DNA from: Marinobacterium profundum
Lineage (GTDB): Bacteria > Pseudomonadota > Gammaproteobacteria > Pseudomonadales > Balneatricaceae
Assembly: GCF_001528745.1 (NCBI RefSeq)
Contig: NZ_BCNS01000085.1
Location: forward strand, 1 to 50,556
Reading direction: 5' to 3'
DNA length: 50,556 nt
Under the pieces are notes generated by a model. That model was not told the origin of the DNA, did not search any database, and saw only the letters and a program-made list of their open reading frames with translations. Both the position numbers and the translations under genes were made by a program. Below, piece after piece: positions 36,273 through 45,841 of this stretch. Numbering within the stretch: the first letter of the stretch is position 1; every line of letters begins with the position of its first letter.

Positions 36273-36530
36273 TCAGTTTGAGCGGAACTTGTGTACCGCT
36301 GCACTGATCACGGCGACCAGCTCGTCATTGTCGGCGGCTGGAGCACTGGCAGAAGCCGACGCAGAGGCCGGTTTACGCTTTTTAGCCTGTTTTATTTCAG
36401 GCGCGGGGCCGTATTTCATAACAAGCTTGGACATAAGACCGGTAACGAATACCAGCAACGTCAGGAAAACGAACACGAATCCCATGCCGAACACCATCAG
36501 TTCGAGGCCTTCGGAGAGCAGACTATCCAT
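36273..36530 (-). CDS. oadG: oxaloacetate decarboxylase subunit gamma
   Basis: This 85-residue subunit anchors the complex. It has one membrane helix ([20 protein letters not shown]), a charged and Ala/Ser-rich linker and a C-terminal [15 protein letters not shown] that binds the alpha subunit. AAGGAG lies nine bases before the ATG. First gene of oadGAB. Confidence 0.92.
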   Translation of the reverse strand: MDSLLSEGLELMVFGMGFVFVFLTLLVFVTGLMSKLVMKYGPAPEIKQAKKRKPASASASASAPAADNDELVAVISAAVHKFRSN

Positions 36531-36851
36531 CGTTGGATGCTCCTTGTGTTAATCCAGTCGCTATCTAATTCGCTTAAAGTTCTTTTGTTTTTCAAGAACT
36601 TAACAACAAATAGATCGAATTTTATAAGAATTAATCGGATTCAATTTAGCCGAAAACGCCTGATCCCGGCAACATAAGCGCACCTAGTTTAGTCAAATTA
36701 GGGGGAACAGTGGAGACGCCAGGCGACTGCATAATTTATGGCAGGCATTTAAGAAAACTTATAGCTGACCCTATTTCGATTAAACTCAGCTATTAAATGG
36801 TACAAAAAAGACGCCCAAGAGGCGCCCTTTTGCGGTAGCTTAGCCCGACCT
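36531..36851. other. 321-base intergenic region before oadG
   Basis: It is AT-rich, probably with the oadGAB promoter, and ends with the weak thiI terminator. I see no gene. Confidence 0.5.
36804..36831 (-). terminator. weak terminator after thiI
   Basis: On the minus strand GGCG and CGCC arms with further partly paired bases are followed by TCTTTTTTG. It lies about 20 bases past the thiI stop. Confidence 0.45.
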
Positions 36852-38315
36852 TCAGGCGCTTTCGGGACGGAAGACCTTGACGTTGCCAAAGCCCTTTTCC
36901 TGCAGGTGGTGCGCCTGCATCTGACTCATCACGCCCTTTTCGCAGTACAGCAGGTACTCGCGGTCAGCATCGAAATTTTCCACTTCAGCACCAAGCTTGA
37001 AAAACGGGATGGTCAGGATTTCGCAGCCGGGCATGTTGAGCGGCTTCTTTTCCTGCTCGTGGCTGGCACGGATATCCACAATCACCTGGTTGGCACCGAC
37101 CCGAGTCAGGGCTTCAACCGCGGCATGGGCGTTTACGTTCTCGACGATCTCGTCGATGGGTATCACCTGCACTTTCTTCAGCGCCTGTTCCAGCACTTCA
37201 AAATCGAAGTTAGCCTCTTCTTCCAGCACCCGCTCCATCTTGCCTCGGGTGGTCGGGCGATCCGAAATCACGCCGCAATATTCTGGCATGCTTCTGGCAA
37301 ATTCAAAGGCACCGATCTCCTTCGACAGATCGATGATGTCCTGCTTGTCGGAGGTCACCAGCGGCCGCAGCACCAGCTTGTCGGTCGCCTTGTCGATCAG
37401 TGCCAGGTTGGTCAGGGTCTGGCTCGACACCTGGGCCACGCTTTCCCCAGTCACCAGGGCATCGATCTTCATGAAATCGGCCGCCCGTTCTGCTGCCCGC
37501 AGCATCATGCGCTTGAGAATGACCCCCATGTAGGAATGGTGCACGTTCTGCAGCAGCTCGCCGATGACCTCCTCGAAGGGCACGGTTACAAACTTGACCC
37601 GCGCGCTGGAGCCGTAACGCTGCCACAGATGCAAGGCGACCTGCTTGACGCCGATCTCGTGGGCATGACCGCCGAGATTGAAGAAGATGAAATGGGTTTT
37701 GCAGCCGCGACGCATGGTCATGTACGAGGCCACCACCGAATCGAAGCCACCGGAGATCAGCGACAGTACCGGCTCCTGGGTTCCCAGCGGGAAGCCGCCC
37801 AGACCCTTATGGCGCTCGGTCACGATAAACATGCGATCGTCCACGATTTCAAGATCGACCCACACCTGCGGCGTGCGCACATCGACGCCGGCCGCTTCCG
37901 TATGCTGATTCAGACCGCCGCCGATATAGCGCTCCATGTCCACGGAAGTGAAATCATGGTTGCGACCGGTACGCTTGACCCGCACCTTGAAGGTTTTGCC
38001 ACGCAGAAGTTCGGCGTAGGCGTCCCGTGTGCGCTCGTAAGCGTCATGGAAGTCGACCAGAGGAAATTCCCTCACTTCAAGAAAGGCATGCACACCGGGC
38101 GTGCGAGACAGCACAGTGACGACTTCGTCACGCAGATGCTCAGTGCCTGGGCCGCACACGACATCAATCTTGTCCCAGTTGTTGCGCACCTTGATCTGTT
38201 CATCGACACGACGCAGCGTGACTTCCAGATTGGTCCCCAGGCGCTGAATCATGCGCTTGCGCACGGGGCGGCTCTTGATGGTGATTTCGGGAAATAGCTT
38301 GACGATAAATTTCAT
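36852..38315 (-). CDS. thiI: tRNA 4-thiouridine synthase with rhodanese domain
   Basis: ThiI puts sulfur on uridine 8 of tRNA and can pass sulfur to thiazole synthesis. The 487 residues contain an N-terminal ferredoxin-like/THUMP region (MKFIVKLFPEITIKSRPVRK; HDFTSVDMERYIGGGLNQHT), the adenylating PP-loop SLISGGFDSVVASYMTMRRG, and a C-terminal rhodanese domain with the persulfide cysteine in YLLYCEKGVMSQ. The ATG at 38313-38315 gives the standard N terminus; a longer frame to 38357 has no site. Confidence 0.95.
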   Translation of the reverse strand: MKFIVKLFPEITIKSRPVRKRMIQRLGTNLEVTLRRVDEQIKVRNNWDKIDVVCGPGTEHLRDEVVTVLSRTPGVHAFLEVREFPLVDFHDAYERTRDAYAELLRGKTFKVRVKRTGRNHDFTSVDMERYIGGGLNQHTEAAGVDVRTPQVWVDLEIVDDRMFIVTERHKGLGGFPLGTQEPVLSLISGGFDSVVASYMTMRRGCKTHFIFFNLGGHAHEIGVKQVALHLWQRYGSSARVKFVTVPFEEVIGELLQNVHHSYMGVILKRMMLRAAERAADFMKIDALVTGESVAQVSSQTLTNLALIDKATDKLVLRPLVTSDKQDIIDLSKEIGAFEFARSMPEYCGVISDRPTTRGKMERVLEEEANFDFEVLEQALKKVQVIPIDEIVENVNAHAAVEALTRVGANQVIVDIRASHEQEKKPLNMPGCEILTIPFFKLGAEVENFDADREYLLYCEKGVMSQMQAHHLQEKGFGNVKVFRPESA

Positions 38316-38406
38316 GTCGCGGACCAGGAAAGCAGAACAGGGAAAACGGAGGGTCACGATTATACCGGATCACACGCCCAGAGTCAGAACCTTGTCCAGG
38401 CTTCAG

Positions 38407-38512
38407 GGCGAGGTGCGAGGGGCGAGGTGCGAGGTTCGAGGTTCGAGGTTCGAGGTTCGAGGTTCGAGGTTCGAGGTTCGAAGGCTCAAGGGGCTAGAGG
38501 CTAGGGGCTAGA
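38407..38512. repeat. 7-bp tandem repeats, units GAGGTGC/GAGGTTC and GGGCTAG
   Basis: GAGGTGC-type copies give way to about seven copies of GAGGTTC, then to the related GGGCTAG and GAGGCTA units. Register of seven is kept through much of the tract. Confidence 0.9.
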
Positions 38513-38593
38513 GACAAGACAAGCCAGTACCTAGCGAGTGCCAGGAAAACAGACTGAGAATGTAGAACAGGGTTTTGATGAAACTAGAGAAAA

Positions 38594-38628
38594 AGCTGAG
38601 AGCTGAGAGCTGAGAGCTGAGAGCTGAG
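38594..38628. repeat. 7-bp tandem repeat, unit AGCTGAG
   Basis: Five perfect copies of AGCTGAG. The unit differs at one base from the AGCTGAA repeat after gbcA. Confidence 0.93.
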
Positions 38629-38675
38629 ATATTGCCCTGGTGGCTGCTGCCGGTTCAGGACTCTCTCGGAATAAT

Positions 38676-38845
38676 CTGCTTTAAAACACTACGTTGTTCT
38701 GTAGTGGTGCGCCCGGCACGAGTGGAGCCTGTGACCGTCTGGTGGCGCCTGCGGCGACCGAATAGCCCAAGTACTCTTTCTGGAGTGATATCCGCTTTGA
38801 GATTGGGTTCGTCGTCAGACTGAGATTTTACTGGGGTATGGAAAG
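38676..38845. repeat. 170-bp unit with tRNA-Arg-like remnant (A)
   Basis: The unit runs from CTGCTTTAAAACACTACGTT to the base before the next copy. Inside, from 38705, the minus strand holds a degraded tRNA-Arg: the CCA end and acceptor half TGGTGCGCCCGGCACGA are intact on the plus strand, but the T stem-loop is broken, an insertion disrupts the anticodon arm, and the 5' half is replaced. Confidence 0.75.
38705..38782 (-). pseudogene. degenerate tRNA-Arg-like sequence A
   Basis: About 40 bases of the 3' half match the tRNA-Arg(ACG) genes at roughly 80 percent, and CCAAGTACTCT is kept further on. The T loop reads CTCCAAT instead of TTCGAAT, and the 5' acceptor strand is missing, so it should not work as a tRNA. 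Confidence 0.7.
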
Positions 38846-38957
38846 CTGCTTTAAAACACTACGTTGTTCTGTAGTGGTGCGCCCGGCACGATTGGAGCCT
38901 GTGACCGTCTGGTGGCGCCTGCGGCGACTGAATAGCCCAAGTACTCTATCCGACCAA
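38846..38957. repeat. 170-bp-type unit with tRNA-Arg-like remnant (B), interrupted
   Basis: The same unit starts exactly 170 bases after unit A. It is cut after about 112 bases, where a different sequence with 7-bp repeats begins (38967). Confidence 0.72.
38875..38951 (-). pseudogene. degenerate tRNA-Arg-like sequence B
   Basis: This is like copy A but keeps CACGATTGGAGC and the longer GTACTCTATCC, one step closer to the functional tRNA. Confidence 0.7.
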
Positions 38958-38966
38958 GGGCAGACA

Positions 38967-39022
38967 GCGAGGTGCGAGGTTCGAGGTTCGAAGGGGCTAG
39001 GGGCTAGGGGCTAGGGGCTAGC
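38967..39022. repeat. 7-bp tandem repeats, GAGGTTC and GGGCTAG units
   Basis: About three GAGGTTC-type copies are followed by four of GGGCTAG. It repeats the order seen at 38407-38512. Confidence 0.88.
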
Positions 39023-39190
39023 AAGGCAGAATGCCAATTGCAGCTATCTAACATGAGCTAGTAAAACAGATTGGAAACGCAAAAGAGGAGGAACAGGGTA
39101 TTGATGAAGCTAGAGGTAGAACTGAGAAGTAAGATCAGAATAATACTTGCTTCAAAAAATCTGCTTTAGAGACACTACATTCTTTCGTAG

Positions 39191-39270
39191 TGGTGCGCCC
39201 GGCACGATTGGAGCCTGTGACCGTCTGGTGGCGCCTGCGGCGACTGAATAGCCCAAGTACTCTTTCTGGA
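39191..39270 (-). pseudogene. degenerate tRNA-Arg-like sequence C
   Basis: Same decayed tRNA type as A and B; it starts 170 bases before copy D. The leader CACTACATTCTTTCGTAG before it is slightly altered. Confidence 0.7.
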
Positions 39271-39360
39271 GTGATATCCGCTTTGAGATTGGGTTCGTCG
39301 TCAGACTGCGATTTTACTGGGGTATGGAAATCTGCTTTAAAACACTACGTTGTTCTGTAG

Positions 39361-39440
39361 TGGTGCGCCCGGCACGAGTGGAGCCTGTGACCGTCTGGTG
39401 GCGCCTGCGGCGACCGAATAGCCCAAGTACTCTTTCTGGA
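39361..39440 (-). pseudogene. degenerate tRNA-Arg-like sequence D
   Basis: It is nearly identical to copy A, with the same leader. It begins exactly 170 bases before the functional tRNA-Arg at 39531, which therefore occupies the next position of the array. Confidence 0.72.
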
Positions 39441-39530
39441 GTGATATCCGCTTTGAGATTGGGTTCGTCGTCAGACTGAGATTTTACTGGGGTATGGAAA
39501 GCTGCTTTAAAACACTACGTTGTTCTGTAG

Positions 39531-39607
39531 TGGTGCGCCCGGCACGATTCGAACGTGCGACCGCCTGGTTCGTAGCCAGGTACTCTATCCAGCTGAGCTA
39601 CGGGCGC
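39531..39607 (-). tRNA. tRNA-Arg (ACG), copy 1
   Basis: The 77 bases form a full cloverleaf with encoded CCA: acceptor GCGCCCG/CGGGCGC, D arm AGCTCAGCTGGATAGAG, anticodon stem CCTGG/CCAGG with loop CTACGAA, and T arm GCACGTTCGAATCGTGC. The anticodon ACG would be edited to ICG. It directly follows (3' side) the leader of the 170-bp array. Confidence 0.97.
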
Positions 39608-39632
39608 TAAAGCAGTGAGGTTGTTACAGGAG

Positions 39633-39709
39633 TGGTGCGCCCGGCACGATTCGAACGTGCGACCGCCTGGTTCGTAGCCAAGTACTCTATCCAGCTGAGC
39701 TACGGGCGC
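39633..39709 (-). tRNA. tRNA-Arg (ACG), copy 2
   Basis: Identical to copy 1 except for one base in the anticodon stem, which gives a G-U pair (CTTGG/CCAGG). CCA is encoded. Confidence 0.97.
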
Positions 39710-39759
39710 TTCCTGTATATCCCCTCAAAGGGACAAACTTGTTGACGTATTTTTTTAAG

Positions 39760-39836
39760 TGGTGCGCCCGGCACGATTCGAACGTGCGACCGCCTGGTTC
39801 GTAGCCAAGTACTCTATCCAGCTGAGCTACGGGCGC
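39760..39836 (-). tRNA. tRNA-Arg (ACG), copy 3
   Basis: The same sequence as copy 2, with CCA encoded. It lies 13 bases from the tRNA-Ser gene and is presumably transcribed together with it. Confidence 0.97.
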
Positions 39837-39849
39837 TTACCTAAAAAAA

Positions 39850-39937
39850 TGGCGGTGAGAGAGGGATTCGAACCCTCGATACCTTGCGATATACACCCTT
39901 AGCAGGGGTGCGCCTTCAGCCACTCGGCCATCTCACC
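39850..39937 (-). tRNA. tRNA-Ser (GCT)
   Basis: The 88-base class II tRNA has acceptor GGTGAGA/TCTCACC, discriminator G and encoded CCA, anticodon GCT in CTGCTAA, and a long variable arm (TATATCGCAAGGTA). It is the first gene of the tRNA run on the minus strand, next to csrA as in many gammaproteobacteria. Confidence 0.97.
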
Positions 39938-39940
39938 TCG

Positions 39941-39958
39941 ACAACGGGGCGTACTATA
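39941..39958 (-). promoter_or_regulatory. possible promoter of the tRNA run
   Basis: On the minus strand, TATAGT (39953-39958) is followed by the GC-rich ACGCCCCG just before the tRNA-Ser gene. This fits the GC-rich discriminator of stringently controlled stable-RNA promoters. A good -35 box is not evident. Confidence 0.35.
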
Positions 39959-39996
39959 CGAGTTTGATTTTCAAAAGAAAAGGGTTTTTTTAAGTT

Positions 39997-40188
39997 TTAT
40001 TCCTGATCTTCCTGATCGCCGGATTTTTCGCGCTGAATACGCTGATAAATCTCTTCGCGATGCACAGAAACATCCTTAGGCGCATTGACACCGATGCGAA
40101 CCTGGTTACCTTTGACGCCCAGCACGGTCACGGTGACGTCATCACCTATCATCAGTGTTTCGCCCACGCGGCGGGTAAGAATCAACAT
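39997..40188 (-). CDS. csrA: carbon storage regulator
   Basis: CsrA binds GGA motifs in mRNA leaders and controls translation and stability of many transcripts. The 63-residue protein shows the full family sequence ([40 protein letters not shown]) with the RNA-binding R44. AAGGAGATCCAAT precedes the ATG. It lies between the tRNA-Ser gene and lysC. Confidence 0.97.
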   Translation of the reverse strand: MLILTRRVGETLMIGDDVTVTVLGVKGNQVRIGVNAPKDVSVHREEIYQRIQREKSGDQEDQE

Positions 40189-40414
40189 CTATTGGATCTC
40201 CTTAAGCTTTCCTAGAATACTGCAGGCCTGAGGGAGCATTAGCCAGCGTTCTGGCGAACCGCCCGTATTCCCTATTCCCATCGAACCACAGCCTTACAGG
40301 CGGTGCTCAACCCGATTAACGCAGCCTCAGATAGTACAGTAAGTCCCTGTAAACTGATGCAATAACCGGGTCCAGCACAGGCCGAATTAACTATAGCCTA
40401 CTTCAACACAGCTA

Positions 40415-41650
40415 CTATTCGCTAACCGTATCTGCCTTGTCCAACTCGAAGGCAGAATGCAGTCCGCGCACGGCCAGTTCAAGGTACTTCTCTGCGATGA
40501 CCACAGATACCTTGATTTCAGAGGTCGAGATCATCTGAATGTTGATGTTGTCCTGCGCCAGGGCATCGAACATTTTTGTCGCCACACCCGCGTGTGAGCG
40601 CATGCCGACCCCGACAATGGAGACCTTGGCGATCTTGTTGTTGCCGGCCACTTCACGGGCACCCAGCTCCGCACAAACCTGACGCAAAATAGCCTCAGCT
40701 TTGGCGAAGTCATTGCGATGCACAGTGAAGGTAAAGTCGGTCGTTTTGTCGGCGGCCACGTTCTGCACGATCATGTCGACTTCAATATTGGCGCGACTGA
40801 TCGGCCCCAGAATACGCGACGCCACGCCCGGAATATCAGGCACGCCAATCACGGTCAGTTTGGCTTCGTCGCGGTTGAAAGCGATACCGGAGATAACTGG
40901 TTTTTCCACTGTATCCTCATCCTCTATGGTAATCAGGGTGCCGGGACCATCCACAAAGCTGGATAGCACTCGCAGCGGCACTTTGTACTTGCCGGCGAAT
41001 TCGACCGAACGAATCTGCAATATCTTTGAACCCAGGCTGGCCATTTCCAGCATTTCTTCAAAGGTAATCTTGTCCAGGCGGGTCGCACCCTCAACCACCC
41101 TGGGGTCGGTGGTGTAGACGCCATCCACATCAGTATAGATCTGGCACTCATCGGCCTTGAGGGCTGCTGCCAAAGCCACACCGGTGGTATCCGAACCGCC
41201 ACGCCCCAGGGTGGTAATGTTGCCTGCGGCATCCATACCCTGGAAGCCAGCTACCACCACCACTCGACCGGCAGACAGGTCTGCCCGCATGCCGTCGACT
41301 TCGATATCCTGAATGCGTGCCTTGGTGTGGGCACTGTCCGTAAGAATGCGCACCTGACCACCGGTATAGGAGCGCGCGCTGACACCGCGTTTCTCCAGCG
41401 CCATGCACAACAGCGCTATGGTCACCTGCTCACCGGTGGACACCAGTACGTCCATTTCCCGCGGGCTGGGTTCGTCCTGTATGGCCGTGGCCAGCCCAAT
41501 CAGGCGATTGGTCTCGCCACTCATTGCGGACAATACAACTACCAGGTCATGTCCCTCGTCGCGAAAGCGCTTTACCTTGTCCGCCACCGCTTCGATTCGT
41601 TCTACAGTGCCCACGGACGTCCCGCCGTATTTCTGTACGAATAGAGCCAT
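40415..41650 (-). CDS. lysC: aspartate kinase
   Basis: It phosphorylates aspartate at the start of lysine, threonine and methionine synthesis. The 411-residue monofunctional enzyme starts [17 protein letters not shown] and contains [16 protein letters not shown] and [13 protein letters not shown], then two ACT domains ([10 protein letters not shown]-like region near residue 270 and [15 protein letters not shown] near 347) for feedback control. It follows alaS in the same direction after 113 bases. Confidence 0.96.
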   Translation of the reverse strand: MALFVQKYGGTSVGTVERIEAVADKVKRFRDEGHDLVVVLSAMSGETNRLIGLATAIQDEPSPREMDVLVSTGEQVTIALLCMALEKRGVSARSYTGGQVRILTDSAHTKARIQDIEVDGMRADLSAGRVVVVAGFQGMDAAGNITTLGRGGSDTTGVALAAALKADECQIYTDVDGVYTTDPRVVEGATRLDKITFEEMLEMASLGSKILQIRSVEFAGKYKVPLRVLSSFVDGPGTLITIEDEDTVEKPVISGIAFNRDEAKLTVIGVPDIPGVASRILGPISRANIEVDMIVQNVAADKTTDFTFTVHRNDFAKAEAILRQVCAELGAREVAGNNKIAKVSIVGVGMRSHAGVATKMFDALAQDNINIQMISTSEIKVSVVIAEKYLELAVRGLHSAFELDKADTVSE

Positions 41651-41763
41651 CTTCTGTCTGATCCTTTCACCGCCAGCACGGCGGCCCCTAGTGTCTAGTA
41701 ATTACAAAACAGAACGCGAGGATCATCAGCCGGTGATGCTGCTCGCACTCTGCCTGCTACCTT

Positions 41764-44361
41764 TTAAAGCGTGGATTCCAGCAATGCCGCTACCGAGGCC
41801 AGAGCCGCCGGCAGTGCTGCCACATCGTTACCCCCACCCTGGGCCATATCCGGGCGGCCACCGCCCTTGCCGCCGACCTTGGCAGACAGGTCACGAATCA
41901 GATCCCCGGCCTTGACGCGCCCAGTCAGATCCTTGGTGACACCCGCCACCAGACTGACTTTATCGTCCTGAGCTACGGCCAGTACAACGACACCGCTACC
42001 CAGTTTGTTTTTCAGCTGATCCAGCGTATCGCGCAGCGCCTTGGGTTCAATGCCGCTCAGTTGCTCTACCAGCACCTTCACGCCCTTGATCTCAATTGCC
42101 TTGTCAAGCAGCTCGCCGCCCTGCAGGCTGGCGAGTTTGCCCTTGAGCTGTTCCAGCTCCTTTTCCAGCGTACGGTTGCGATCCACCAGACCGCGAACCT
42201 TGTCGGTCAGGTTGTCGCGCCCGCCCTTGGTCAGGCTGGCTATGGTGCTGCAGGTCGCATCCAGCGACTCGACCCAGGCCAGAGCTCCGGCACCGGTTAC
42301 GGCTTCGATGCGACGCACGCCCGAGGCGATGCCGCTTTCGGCCACGATTTTCAGCAGGCCCAGGTCACCGGTACGCTGCACATGGGTGCCGCCACACAGC
42401 TCGGTGGAGAAGCCTTCAGTACCCATGCTCAGCACACGTACCTGAGCATCATACTTTTCTCCGAACAGCGCCATGGCACCACGGGCCTTGGCCGCGTCTA
42501 TATCCATGATTTCAGTATTTACGCCACTGTTGGCACGGATCTGGTCGTTGACCATGTCTTCCACTGTCTTGAGCTGCTCAGGCGTCATGGCTTCAAAGTG
42601 GGCAAAGTCAAAGCGCAGGCGCTCGGCATTAACCAGCGAGCCCTTCTGCTGCACATGTTCCCCAAGCACCCGGCGCAGGGCTTCGTGCAGCAAATGCGTG
42701 CCTGAGTGGTTCAGCGCAGTCGCCTGACGGTTTGCTGCATCCACTTCAGTGGTGACTGTATCGCCCAGCGTCAGCACGCCTTCGCTGACCTGACCCTGAT
42801 GCAGATGATTCTTGCCTTCCTTGCTGCAATCGGTCACATCGAACAAACCACGATCCCAGCGCAGTGCGCCGCGATCACCCGCCTGGCCACCAGACTCGGC
42901 GTAAAAAGATGTATTTTCCAGTACCACAACGCCGGTCTCGCCTGCCGACAGTTGCTGCACGGCTTCGCCTTCCCGGAACAGCGCCACAACTTTGGAGCTG
43001 TCCTGCAGTGCGCTGTAGCCACTGAAGACGGTTTCGCCATCCAGGTCCAGCTTGTCGTTGTAGTCTACCGAGAAGGAGCCTGTGGCACGGGCGCGTTCGC
43101 GCTGCTGTGTCATGGCATCTTCAAAACCCTGCATGTCGACACTCAGGCCTGACTCACGGGCAACGTCGGCGGTCAGATCCACCGGAAAACCGAAGGTGTC
43201 GTAGAGGCGGAACAGGGTTTCGCCCGGAATTACAGTACCCTCGAGATCATCGATAGCCTGTTGCAACAAACGCATGCCATTGTCCAGGGTGCGGGCAAAC
43301 TGCTGCTCTTCTTTCAGCAGCACGCGCTCGACCTGATCCTGCTGTGCCACCAGTTCCGGATAGGCCGCGCCCATCTCGGCCACCAGCGCCGCCACCAGGG
43401 TGTGGAAGAACGGCTCGGTGGCGCCCAGCTTGTTGCCGTGACGAACGGCGCGGCGAATGATTCGACGCAACACATAGCCACTGCCTTCATTGGAGGGCAA
43501 GACGCCATCTGTAATCAGGAAAGAACAGGAACGGATATGATCGGCAATCACGCACAGTGACTTGTGCATCAGATCATCACTGCCCACCGCCTTGGCAGCG
43601 GCCTTGAGCAGGCTCTGGAACAGGTCAATTTCGTAGTTGCTATGCACGCCCTGCAGTACCGCAGCGATACGCTCCAGGCCCATGCCGGTATCCACGGACG
43701 GGCGCGGCAGCGGCACCATGGCACCATCGGCAGAACGGTTGTACTGCATGAAGACCACGTTCCAGATTTCGATGTAACGGTCGCCATCTTCATCCGGACT
43801 GCCCGGCGGGCCACCCGCTACATCGGGGCCGTGATCAAAGAAAATTTCGGTGCAGGGACCGCAGGGCCCGGTATCGCCCATAGCCCAGAAGTTGTCTTCA
43901 TCCAGCTTGGAAAAACGCTCGGGATCAATGCCGATCTCGTCTTTCCAGATGCGCTCGGCTTCATCATCGCTGTGGTGCACGGTAACCCACAGGCGCTCTT
44001 TTGGCAGACCAAAAACTTCGGTCAGCAACGTCCAGGCAAAACCTATGGCTTCGCGTTTGAAGTAGTCGCCGAAGCTGAAGTTGCCCAGCATTTCGAAGAA
44101 GGTGTGATGACGCGCGGTATAACCCACGTTATCGAGGTCATTGTGCTTGCCGCCGGCGCGCACGCAGCGTTGTGAAGTAGTGGCACGGTTATAGCTGCGC
44201 TTGTCGCTGCCAAGGAAGACATCCTTGAACTGCACCATGCCCGCGTTGGTGAACAACAGGGTCGGGTCATTAGCGGGAATCAGCGAACTGGTGGGAACAA
44301 TTTCATGCCCCTGCTGATTAAAGTAATCCAGGAAGGCCTGGCGAATTTCGGCACTCTTCAT
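41764..44361 (-). CDS. alaS: alanyl-tRNA synthetase
   Basis: It charges tRNA-Ala. The 865-residue enzyme has the class II catalytic core ([51 protein letters not shown]), the editing domain with [11 protein letters not shown] and [12 protein letters not shown] zinc ligands, and the C-terminal C-Ala domain ending [13 protein letters not shown]-like. I chose the ATG at 44361 (MKSAEIRQ) by comparison with the usual N terminus; a Met three codons earlier is possible. No strong ribosome-binding site is seen. Confidence 0.95.
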   Translation of the reverse strand: MKSAEIRQAFLDYFNQQGHEIVPTSSLIPANDPTLLFTNAGMVQFKDVFLGSDKRSYNRATTSQRCVRAGGKHNDLDNVGYTARHHTFFEMLGNFSFGDYFKREAIGFAWTLLTEVFGLPKERLWVTVHHSDDEAERIWKDEIGIDPERFSKLDEDNFWAMGDTGPCGPCTEIFFDHGPDVAGGPPGSPDEDGDRYIEIWNVVFMQYNRSADGAMVPLPRPSVDTGMGLERIAAVLQGVHSNYEIDLFQSLLKAAAKAVGSDDLMHKSLCVIADHIRSCSFLITDGVLPSNEGSGYVLRRIIRRAVRHGNKLGATEPFFHTLVAALVAEMGAAYPELVAQQDQVERVLLKEEQQFARTLDNGMRLLQQAIDDLEGTVIPGETLFRLYDTFGFPVDLTADVARESGLSVDMQGFEDAMTQQRERARATGSFSVDYNDKLDLDGETVFSGYSALQDSSKVVALFREGEAVQQLSAGETGVVVLENTSFYAESGGQAGDRGALRWDRGLFDVTDCSKEGKNHLHQGQVSEGVLTLGDTVTTEVDAANRQATALNHSGTHLLHEALRRVLGEHVQQKGSLVNAERLRFDFAHFEAMTPEQLKTVEDMVNDQIRANSGVNTEIMDIDAAKARGAMALFGEKYDAQVRVLSMGTEGFSTELCGGTHVQRTGDLGLLKIVAESGIASGVRRIEAVTGAGALAWVESLDATCSTIASLTKGGRDNLTDKVRGLVDRNRTLEKELEQLKGKLASLQGGELLDKAIEIKGVKVLVEQLSGIEPKALRDTLDQLKNKLGSGVVVLAVAQDDKVSLVAGVTKDLTGRVKAGDLIRDLSAKVGGKGGGRPDMAQGGGNDVAALPAALASVAALLESTL

Positions 44362-44530
44362 GTATTTCATTAGCACGAACCGCTACAGATGATTGGTTGC
44401 TCAACAGGAATCAACGTGGCGCTGTATTTCCGGCTCAAAACCCGATCAAAATACCACGCAAAAATGGCGAAGCAGTATATAACGTGAGTAAAAATTGTAC
44501 GAACTTTTTCCGAAAAGCCCCGTGCCCGCG

Positions 44531-45010
44531 CTATTCGTCATCGGCCTGCTGCAGCGCGTAGCGGGCCTGATCCAGATTGTAGCCACGCCCCAGCAGATAA
44601 CGCATGCACTTGGCGTAGTGCTTGCGATCTTCCTGCGTCACAGTGCCAAAGCGTCGTTGCGCCAGATCACGCGCCTGCTCGAACCAGTCGATCCCTTGCT
44701 CTTCCAGGCTTTGCTGCCAGAGCTCAGCCCCGATACCCTTGCGCCCCATGTCGCCACGGATGCGCATGGGGCCGAACCCCAGCGCCGCCTTGCTGCGCAG
44801 GTAGACCGCGGCAAACCGGGCATCGCTCAGGTAGCCGTCTGCCTCCAGCGCATCCAGCGCTTGGGCCAGCAATTCAGGCTCTACACGTGGGCCTATTTTC
44901 TGCTCCAGCTCCATGCGGCTGTGCTCGCGTCGTGCCAGCAGCCGCACTGCGGCGCCTTTTACTTCGCCCAGGGTCTCGAGCATCTTTGTGTTCGTCTTGT
45001 CAGCGCGCAA
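44531..45010 (-). CDS. recX: RecA regulator RecX
   Basis: RecX is a small helical protein that limits RecA filament growth. The 159 residues contain the family repeats (VRLLARREHSRMELEQKI, ADGYLSDARFAAVYLRSKA, GFGPMRIRGDMGRKGI) and end YLLGRGYNLDQARYALQ. The start is a TTG at 45010 with GGAG nine bases before it; an ATG at 44983 is the alternative. In many gammaproteobacteria recA lies just upstream, but here a thioredoxin-like gene on the other strand occupies that place. Confidence 0.9.
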   Translation of the reverse strand: MRADKTNTKMLETLGEVKGAAVRLLARREHSRMELEQKIGPRVEPELLAQALDALEADGYLSDARFAAVYLRSKAALGFGPMRIRGDMGRKGIGAELWQQSLEEQGIDWFEQARDLAQRRFGTVTQEDRKHYAKCMRYLLGRGYNLDQARYALQQADDE

Positions 45011-45215
45011 AATTCACGTCTCCTATTCACCTCGCCGCTTCGCCCTGCAACCCGACGTATCAATGCACCGCGTCGGCTCAAGCCCATGGATCAGTCCCTC
45101 ATTCAGGGCTGCATGGTAGAACCTCAAATGCGTCAGCACCAGCGTGCAACCCACGGCTTGAATGCAACTGCTACTATTATTGTTTCTGTGCCATAACTGA
45201 CGTGCCGGAGATCGC

Positions 45216-45779
45216 ATGAGCCTCACCGCCTCCACCATGATGCCACTGGGCACGCCCGCGCCGGATTTCAGCCTGCTGAATGTGAGCAGCGGCCAGCTGA
45301 GCACGTTGCAGGATTGCACAGGCGCACAGGGAATCCTGATCGCCTTTATCTGCAATCACTGCCCCTATGTACACCATATTGAAGATGAACTGATTGAGCT
45401 GGCCTGGGACTATCAGGCCCGCGGCATCGCGGTGGTGGCCATTTCGGCCAACGATATTGAGAGCTCGCCCGAAGACGGGCCTGCAGGAATGCAGGATCGC
45501 GCATCGGCCAAGGGGTATCCATTTCCCTACCTCTATGACGAAACTCAGGAAATCGCCAGAGCCTATAACGCCGCCTGCACTCCGGACCTGTTTCTGTTCG
45601 ACGGCCAACTGAAATGTGTCTATCGCGGCCAGTTCGATGCATCCCGCCCCGACAACGACATTGAGGTCACGGGCAAAGACCTGCGCCGCGCCTGCGATGC
45701 ACTTTTCACCGGTGAACCTATAGATCCGAATCAGACGCCGAGCGTTGGCTGCAATATCAAGTGGAAAGCTGGCACCTGA
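45216..45779 (+). CDS. thioredoxin-family peroxiredoxin-like protein
   Basis: The 187 residues form an AhpC/TSA-type thioredoxin fold: GTPAPDFSLLNVSSGQLSTL at the start, the redox motif CNHC in AFICNHCPYVHHIEDELIEL, and VVAISANDIESSPEDGP. The C-terminal part has the family's VYRGQFDASRPDN and TPSVGCNIKWK. It probably acts as a cytosolic thiol oxidoreductase; the exact partner is unknown. GGAG lies seven bases before the ATG. Confidence 0.86.
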   Translation: MSLTASTMMPLGTPAPDFSLLNVSSGQLSTLQDCTGAQGILIAFICNHCPYVHHIEDELIELAWDYQARGIAVVAISANDIESSPEDGPAGMQDRASAKGYPFPYLYDETQEIARAYNAACTPDLFLFDGQLKCVYRGQFDASRPDNDIEVTGKDLRRACDALFTGEPIDPNQTPSVGCNIKWKAGT

Positions 45780-45841
45780 TCAATCCCGAACAGCTGCCGC
45801 TTTACCACCTGATAGTTAAAATCAGCCCGTCTGCGCCAGAT

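Larger units (their letters stand above)
38316..39530. other. 1.2-kb noncoding repeat region before the tRNA genes
   Basis: It holds three heptamer tracts and four decayed tRNA-Arg-like units with 170-base spacing. No protein gene is supported. Confidence 0.7.

Noticed and set aside
36906-38297. 463-codon plus-strand frame
   Set aside because: It is antisense to thiI, whose PP-loop and rhodanese motifs are unambiguous.
17311-38512. CRISPR array
   Set aside because: The tandem units are 7 bp with no spacers, and no cas gene is present.
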